Shown here piece after piece: positions 59,616 to 64,000 of a stretch of DNA of 64,000 bases. Positions within the stretch are counted from its first letter, which is position 1, and the number at the start of each line of letters is the position of its first letter. Location: assembly GCF_014207935.1 (NCBI RefSeq), contig NZ_JACHLL010000005.1, positions 310,001 through 374,000 on the forward strand. Direction: 5' to 3'. The stretch comes from Pseudomonas fluvialis (GTDB taxonomy: Bacteria; Pseudomonadota; Gammaproteobacteria; Pseudomonadales; Pseudomonadaceae). The position numbers and the translations under genes were made by a program. The notes beneath the pieces were generated by a model. That model made no database searches, was not told the origin of the DNA, and saw nothing but the letters and a program-made list of their open reading frames with translations.

Positions 59616-59656
59616 CCTGCAGGCCATGCGCCGCTGCTTAGGCTTTTACTGCAAGT

Positions 59657-60181
59657 TCAGGCCAGGGCGTTCTTGCTGCGGATGCAGGTCGGCCCGGCGC
59701 GCTCCTCGACGGCCCGCTCGATGTCCTTGCGCAGTCCGAGCAAAAAGCCCAGCTCGGCAGCCACAAACAGCGGCCCGACCAGCAGCCCCATCAGGTCATC
59801 GACAAAGGCCGGTTTGCGCCCTTCGTAGTAGTGACCGACAAACTGGATGATCCAGCCGACCACGAACAGCGCGACGCCAACGCTCAGCCACAGCGCCGTG
59901 CTCTGTACTGCCAGCGCCGCACCAAACCACAGGCTGAGCAGCAGCAGTACGCTCATCAGCAGGCCGTAGCGCAGGTCCAGACGCAGGTAAAAGATCGCCG
60001 CCGCCGCGGCCACCAGCGCCGCCGGCGATAGCCACAGTCCCGCCACCTCCAGGCCAGGGCGCGACAGCAGCTCGGCCACGGCCAGAACGATCAGGGGGAT
60101 ACCCACAAAGTGGGTGGCGATGTTGCGCCGGTCACGGTGATACTCGGCATACTGGCTCAGGTGTTCGACAAGCGTTTTCAT
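59657..60181 (-). CDS. Mpo1/DUF962 family membrane protein
   Basis: A 174-residue membrane protein with four to five helices. The Mpo1-like motifs are HRDRRNIATHFVGIPL near the N-terminus and QFVGHYYEGRKPAF in the middle, both with conserved His. Yeast Mpo1 is an Fe-dependent dioxygenase acting on 2-hydroxy fatty acids; activity of the bacterial copy is inferred only by family. The ATG at 60181 follows GGAG by ten bases; a longer start would add seven residues. It is divergent from the Crp-type regulator with 102 bp between. It is separate from the adjoining signalling genes in function. Confidence 0.85.
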   Translation of the reverse strand: MKTLVEHLSQYAEYHRDRRNIATHFVGIPLIVLAVAELLSRPGLEVAGLWLSPAALVAAAAAIFYLRLDLRYGLLMSVLLLLSLWFGAALAVQSTALWLSVGVALFVVGWIIQFVGHYYEGRKPAFVDDLMGLLVGPLFVAAELGFLLGLRKDIERAVEERAGPTCIRSKNALA

Positions 60182-60283
60182 AGTTATGAGTCTCCTTTGC
60201 ACGCAGACCTTGGCATGATGCCGGGCCGCCCACCACCCATCTGTCAGCTAGCCGACAATAGCCACCGACCAAGCCTACCGACC

Positions 60284-60988
60284 ATGCCCATCAGCCCTGA
60301 GATTAGCCCTTACCGCGCGCAGCTGGAAAACGGCCAGTGGTTCCGTCTGCTGCCCGGCGAATTGCAGGAACAGCTGCTCGGCGAAGCGCGCCTGCTGCGC
60401 CTGAGCCCAGGGCAACGGCTGTTCCGCCGCGGTGATCCGCCCTGCGGCCTGTATGCCGTGCTGGGCGGCAGCATGCGGGTCGGCGCGGTCAGCCGGCAGG
60501 GCAAGGAAGCGCTGCTGACCCTGGTCGAGGCGCCCTACTGGTTCGGCGAGATTTCCCTGTTCGATGGCCTGCCACGCACGCACGACGCCTATGCCGAAGG
60601 CCCCTGCCTGCTGCTGCAGGTGCCGCAGGCAGCGCTGCTCGCCCTGCTGCGCCAGCAACCGCAATACTGGCGCGAGCTGGCCCTGCTGATGAGCCAGAAG
60701 CTGCGCCTGGCCTTTGTCGCACTGGAGGAGATGAGCCTGCTGCCGGCAGCACCACGCCTGGCCCGGCGCCTGCTGCAGATCGCCGAGGGCTATGGCGAGC
60801 AGCCGGAGCCGCGACGGGTCATCCAGCTGGCCCAGGAACAGTTGGCGCTGATGCTGGCCATCTCGCGCCAGACCACCAACCAGATCCTCAAGGAACTGGA
60901 AGCCCAGGGCATTCTCCGCCTGGCCTATGGCGGCATCGAAATCATTGATCTGGCTCGCCTGCGCCAGCAGGCTCATATGCCAGACTAA
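60284..60988 (+). CDS. Crp/Fnr-family regulator
   Basis: A 234-residue regulator: cyclic-nucleotide-like domain (about 20-135, with [22 protein letters not shown] and [14 protein letters not shown]) and a winged helix (about 165-225, with [23 protein letters not shown]). There is no Cys cluster as in Fnr, and the cAMP-type Arg/Ser pair is not clearly present, so the ligand is unknown. The start at 60284 is not marked by a strong ribosome site, and longer in-frame starts exist. It precedes the CZB chemoreceptor by about 65 bp and may be in one unit with it. Confidence 0.85.
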   Translation: MPISPEISPYRAQLENGQWFRLLPGELQEQLLGEARLLRLSPGQRLFRRGDPPCGLYAVLGGSMRVGAVSRQGKEALLTLVEAPYWFGEISLFDGLPRTHDAYAEGPCLLLQVPQAALLALLRQQPQYWRELALLMSQKLRLAFVALEEMSLLPAAPRLARRLLQIAEGYGEQPEPRRVIQLAQEQLALMLAISRQTTNQILKELEAQGILRLAYGGIEIIDLARLRQQAHMPD

Positions 60989-61053
60989 ACACTTCAGTTC
61001 TGCCGCTCATGGACGATATGCAGAAACGGCTTATCGAATTTCCGGAGTCCCCC

Positions 61054-62142
61054 ATGTTCGACCGCAAGTGGCGCCTGCGCAGTGAAGCGCTGCAACAACA
61101 AGTCAGCCAACTGGAGCAGGAAAAACGCGCTATGCAGCAGGAGCTCGACGCCCTGCGCAGCCTGCAGCAGTCCAGCCAGCAGGAGCTCGATGAGCACAAC
61201 GGCCTGAGCCGCTACCAGAATCAGCTGCACGGCAAGCTGGCGCTGTTCGAGGACTCGCTGTCACAAACCCGCGACGGCGTTGTCGGCCAGGCCGAGCAGT
61301 TGCGCAGTGAAGTCGACCGACTGCGCCAGCACAGCGGTGTGTTTGAGCAGACCTCGGCCCTGCTCGGCGGCTTTTCCAGTTCGCTCGGTACCATGGCCGA
61401 GCAGGGCATCAGCAGCGTGCAGAGCGTCGAACTGCTGCGCCAGCGGGTCAGCGAGATCAGTCGCATCGTCGAGCTGATCAAGGCGATCTCCGACCAGACC
61501 AACCTGCTGGCCCTCAACGCCGCCATCGAGGCGGCGCGCGCCGGTGAACAGGGCCGCGGCTTTGCCGTGGTCGCCGACGAGGTGCGCGCCCTGGCCCAGC
61601 GTACCTCCCAGGCCACCCAGGAAATCAGCCAACTGGTCGGCTCGATCAACCAGGAAACCGAAACCGCCAGCCGTTCCATCGGCACCCTCTCCGAAGAGGC
61701 GTCACGCCTGGCCGGCGATGTCTCCAGCTCAGCCGAGACCCTGGATGAAATGGTGGTGCTCGGCGAGCACATGAGCCAGCTGATCGAGGGCATCGCCCTC
61801 GGTTCATTCTGCGAGGCGGTCAAGCTCGACCACCTGCTGTTCAAGCTCACCGTCTATCAGCGCCTGTTCCAGCACGACAGCAATACCCAGCTCAGCGACC
61901 ATCACAGCTGCCGCCTCGGCCAGTGGTATAGAAACAGCGATACCCAGGCGCTGTACGGTAGCGTGCGCAGCTATCAGCAGCTGGAGCAGCCGCACCGGAT
62001 GGTTCACGACGCCGCTCACGACGCGCTGCATGCCGCACAGAGCCGGGACTGGAACAAGGTGTTGCGGGCCGTGCAGGACATGGAGCAGGGCAGCATGCAG
62101 GTCAACCAGCTGCTCAGCGAGCTGGCCCAGCAATCAGCCTGA
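61054..62142 (+). CDS. Soluble chemoreceptor with C-terminal CZB zinc-binding domain
   Basis: A 362-residue cytoplasmic methyl-accepting protein. A long coiled coil (about 5-130, rich in Q, E, L) leads into the signalling tip ([34 protein letters not shown]), then a CZB domain (about 250-345) with [18 protein letters not shown] and HRMVHDAAH, which hold the zinc-binding His/Cys set. CZB domains sense zinc or hypochlorous acid through that cysteine. The ATG at 61054 has GGAG seven bases upstream; starts at 61009 and 61018 are weaker. No membrane segment. Its 3' end overlaps the convergent AraC gene by nine bases. Confidence 0.88.
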   Translation: MFDRKWRLRSEALQQQVSQLEQEKRAMQQELDALRSLQQSSQQELDEHNGLSRYQNQLHGKLALFEDSLSQTRDGVVGQAEQLRSEVDRLRQHSGVFEQTSALLGGFSSSLGTMAEQGISSVQSVELLRQRVSEISRIVELIKAISDQTNLLALNAAIEAARAGEQGRGFAVVADEVRALAQRTSQATQEISQLVGSINQETETASRSIGTLSEEASRLAGDVSSSAETLDEMVVLGEHMSQLIEGIALGSFCEAVKLDHLLFKLTVYQRLFQHDSNTQLSDHHSCRLGQWYRNSDTQALYGSVRSYQQLEQPHRMVHDAAHDALHAAQSRDWNKVLRAVQDMEQGSMQVNQLLSELAQQSA

Positions 62143-63141
62143 ACGCTGCGCCCGGTACTGACTGGGTGACAGGCCGCTCCAACGCTTGAACGCCCGACTG
62201 AAGCTGCTGGTATCGGCAAAACCGAGCAGGTAGGCGACCTCGCTGAGCGAGCAGCGCGGGTCGCGCAGGTGCTGTTCGGCCAGGCGCCTACGGGTCTCGC
62301 TGAGCAGCTGCTCGAAGCTGCAGCCTTCCTCGCTCAAGTGCCGCTGCAGGCTGCGTAGGCTGACATGCAGGCTCTGCGCGATACCCTCGGCGGCCGGCTC
62401 ACCGGCTGGCAGCCGATCCTCCAGCAAGACCCGCACGCGACGCGCCCAGGTCGGCGTATCGAGCTGCTCCAGGGCGCGCTGCAGAACGGCTTCGTTGTGC
62501 TCGGCCAGCTCCGGATTGGCATCCTCCAGCGGCTGCTCCAGATCGGCATGGCTAAACTCCAGACGGGTTTCACCGGCCGCGAAGAACAGCGGCGCGCGAA
62601 AGGCCGCCTGCCAGGGGGTGGCATCTGCCGGTGCCGGCCGCTGCAGGTACACCGCCTGGGGTGACCACTCGCGCCCCAGGCGCTTGCGGCAGGTGCGCAC
62701 ATAGATCGCGGCGAACGCATCCAGCGCTTCGGCCGCCGGCAGCGCATGGCCCTCGGCGACGCGCAGGCCGAACAGATAGCCGTCGGCGCTGCGCTCCAGA
62801 CGCAGGCAAAGGGCATCGCTGACCACCCGGTGGTAGCGCACCAGACGCTCGAACAACTCCAGCAGCGTGCCACTGGCGCTCAGGGCATAACCGAGGGCGT
62901 GGAAGGTGGTCGGGGTGATGTAGCGCGATACCGACAGGCCCAGCGCCGGATCACCACTGGCCGCCACGGCCAGCTGCCACAGGCGGGTGGTGGCCGACAG
63001 CGGATAACGCGCCCGCGGGTCGTCCATCAGGCGCGGATCGAGGCCGGCCTCGCGACACAGGGCCACGCTGTCGAGGCCGCGGGCCTCCAGCAGCTTGCGC
63101 AGGGCGCGGGTCCAGCTGGCCAGGGTGGTGGGTTCAGTCAT
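62134..63141 (-). CDS. AraC-family regulator (Arabinose_bd-like N-domain)
   Basis: A 335-residue regulator. N-terminal ligand domain (about 20-200) and C-terminal double helix-turn-helix (about 235-330) with [21 protein letters not shown] and [20 protein letters not shown], split by the usual linker helix. It is divergent from a fatty acid desaturase/hydroxylase gene. The 131-bp spacer carries an 11-bp direct repeat phased by 21 bp, typical of AraC targets, so the desaturase is the likely target. The effector could be a fatty acid or related lipid, by analogy with similarly placed regulators; this is inference. Confidence 0.9.
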   Translation of the reverse strand: MTEPTTLASWTRALRKLLEARGLDSVALCREAGLDPRLMDDPRARYPLSATTRLWQLAVAASGDPALGLSVSRYITPTTFHALGYALSASGTLLELFERLVRYHRVVSDALCLRLERSADGYLFGLRVAEGHALPAAEALDAFAAIYVRTCRKRLGREWSPQAVYLQRPAPADATPWQAAFRAPLFFAAGETRLEFSHADLEQPLEDANPELAEHNEAVLQRALEQLDTPTWARRVRVLLEDRLPAGEPAAEGIAQSLHVSLRSLQRHLSEEGCSFEQLLSETRRRLAEQHLRDPRCSLSEVAYLLGFADTSSFSRAFKRWSGLSPSQYRAQRSG

Positions 63142-63142
63142 G

Positions 63143-63174
63143 CAGGTTGGCGTATCCGGTCAACAGGTTGGCGT
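63143..63174. promoter_or_regulatory. Phased direct repeats, probable AraC operator
   Basis: CAGGTTGGCGT occurs twice, at 63143-63153 and 63164-63174, exactly 21 bp apart (two helical turns). A second tandem pair, GTAGCGTTGACCC and GTAGCGTGAACCC (63210-63235), lies nearer the desaturase start. Confidence 0.6.
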
Positions 63175-63272
63175 TCAAGGTCAGGCACACCCGGACAAGG
63201 GCGCGCAAAGTAGCGTTGACCCGTAGCGTGAACCCACCGCTACCCGCCAACCCGTTGCCAGAGGATGCGAGC

Positions 63273-64000
63273 ATGAGCCGCCCCACCGCAAGCCCCGCCA
63301 TCGCCAATCACCTGCAGGCCGCCGCCAGAGTGCGCGAGGTAGTCGGCGTCCGGGGCAACCAGCTGCGCCAGCGCTACCCCATTCTCCAGCACCAGGACGC
63401 CCTCGGCGTGGCCATCCTGGCTTTCGCCCTGGCCGGCATGGGCGCAGCCGCCTGGCTGTATATCGAGCAGCAGATCGCCTGGTGGGTCTGCCTGCTGGCC
63501 AGTGCCTTCTTCGCCTCGCTGACCCACGAGCTGGAGCATGACCTGATTCACTCGATGTATTTCCGCAAGCAGCGCGTGCCGCACAACCTGATGATGCTGC
63601 TGGTGTGGATGGCGCGGCCGAGCACCATCAATCCCTGGGTTCGCCGCCACCTGCACCTCAACCATCACAAGACCTCCGGCAGCGAGGCCGACATGGAAGA
63701 GCGCGCCATCACCAACGGCGAGCCCTGGGGCATTGCTCGCCTGCTGATGGTCGGCGACAACATGATGTCGTCATTCATTCGTGTTCTGCGCGCACCGACC
63801 TGGGCACGCAAGCGCTACATCATCGGTCGCACGCTGGCCGTGTATGCCCCCTTCGGCCTGCTCAACTGGGCAACCTGGTATGTGTTCCTCGGCTTCCATG
63901 GCAGCGATCTGCTGAGCAGCGCGCTCGGTAGCCCGATCATCTGGTCGACGGACACCCTCGCGTTCATGCACTGGATCGATCTGGCCGTGGTGGTGCTGGT
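63273..64000 (+). CDS. Membrane fatty acid desaturase/hydroxylase, 5' part
   Basis: Open from ATG 63273 to the window end, 242 residues seen, C-terminus missing. Histidine boxes THELEHDLIHSMYF and RRHLHLNHHKTSG belong to the membrane di-iron desaturase/hydroxylase superfamily; the third box should lie past the end. Membrane helices are at about 45-90 and 185-230. The GAGGATGCGAGC before the ATG supplies a ribosome site. It is transcribed away from the AraC regulator. It could be a desaturase, hydroxylase or sterol-like enzyme; the reaction cannot be set from the visible half. Confidence 0.88.
   Translation, partial: MSRPTASPAIANHLQAAARVREVVGVRGNQLRQRYPILQHQDALGVAILAFALAGMGAAAWLYIEQQIAWWVCLLASAFFASLTHELEHDLIHSMYFRKQRVPHNLMMLLVWMARPSTINPWVRRHLHLNHHKTSGSEADMEERAITNGEPWGIARLLMVGDNMMSSFIRVLRAPTWARKRYIIGRTLAVYAPFGLLNWATWYVFLGFHGSDLLSSALGSPIIWSTDTLAFMHWIDLAVVVL

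Overview
The window is about 64 kb of GC-rich, densely coding bacterial chromosome. Gene content, order and protein similarity point to Pseudomonas in the broad sense (P. aeruginosa/alcaligenes/oleovorans side of the genus). No tRNA, rRNA, CRISPR array, insertion sequence, phage gene or integrase was seen. Family and synteny statements come from memory, not from a search.

Region 1 (1-17.3 kb) is core genome in the order I recall for the PA5228-PA5243 block of P. aeruginosa PAO1: the end of 5-formyl-THF cyclo-ligase, a 41-residue membrane peptide, an EVE-domain protein, an HlyD/RbbA/YhhJ-type ABC export operon, a FliL-like protein, a quinone oxidoreductase, a ferredoxin reductase coupled to ubiD, rho, trxA, ppx, ppk and hemB. 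Strong bidirectional hairpins separate most units.

Region 2 (17.4-37.3 kb) is polyamine and acyl-amide metabolism. An AraC regulator faces a penicillin-acylase-family (HacB-like) enzyme, followed by an M20 peptidase and a convergent APC permease. Next come spuH, G, F, D, C, B and A, divergent spuI, a second polyamine-binding protein, an AguR-type regulator and aguA. Two genes expected from the PAO1 arrangement are missing. spuE is replaced by a hairpin-rich 370-bp gap. aguB survives only as a 24-codon fossil between aguR and aguA. Two operator systems are visible: a 15-nt inverted repeat in the spuA/spuI divergent region, and three palindromes phased by 31 bp in front of the aguB fossil.

Region 3 (37.4-43.9 kb) holds a soluble PAS-PAS chemoreceptor resembling BdlA, a tightly coupled reactive-sulfur operon (BigR-type ArsR, two YeeE/YedE halves, persulfide dioxygenase, SulP permease), and the acyl-CoA desaturase DesB with a DesT-like operator.

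Region 4 (44.0-62.1 kb) is the most unusual part. Five nearly overlapping genes encode three paralogous histidine kinases (1587, 658 and 666 aa) with different sensor modules but very similar catalytic cores, a stand-alone receiver, and an HPt-REC-REC-GGDEF protein. None of the kinases has its own receiver, so the operon looks like a many-sensor relay converging on c-di-GMP synthesis. Beside it lie a periplasmic solute-binding protein, a mini chemoreceptor without a ligand domain, a 7TMR-DISM PAS-GGDEF-EAL protein, an Mpo1-like membrane protein, a Crp/Fnr regulator and a CZB chemoreceptor.

Region 5 (62.1-64.0 kb) is an AraC regulator divergent from a fatty acid desaturase/hydroxylase gene that runs off the end. 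The spacer between them contains helically phased direct repeats typical of AraC operators.
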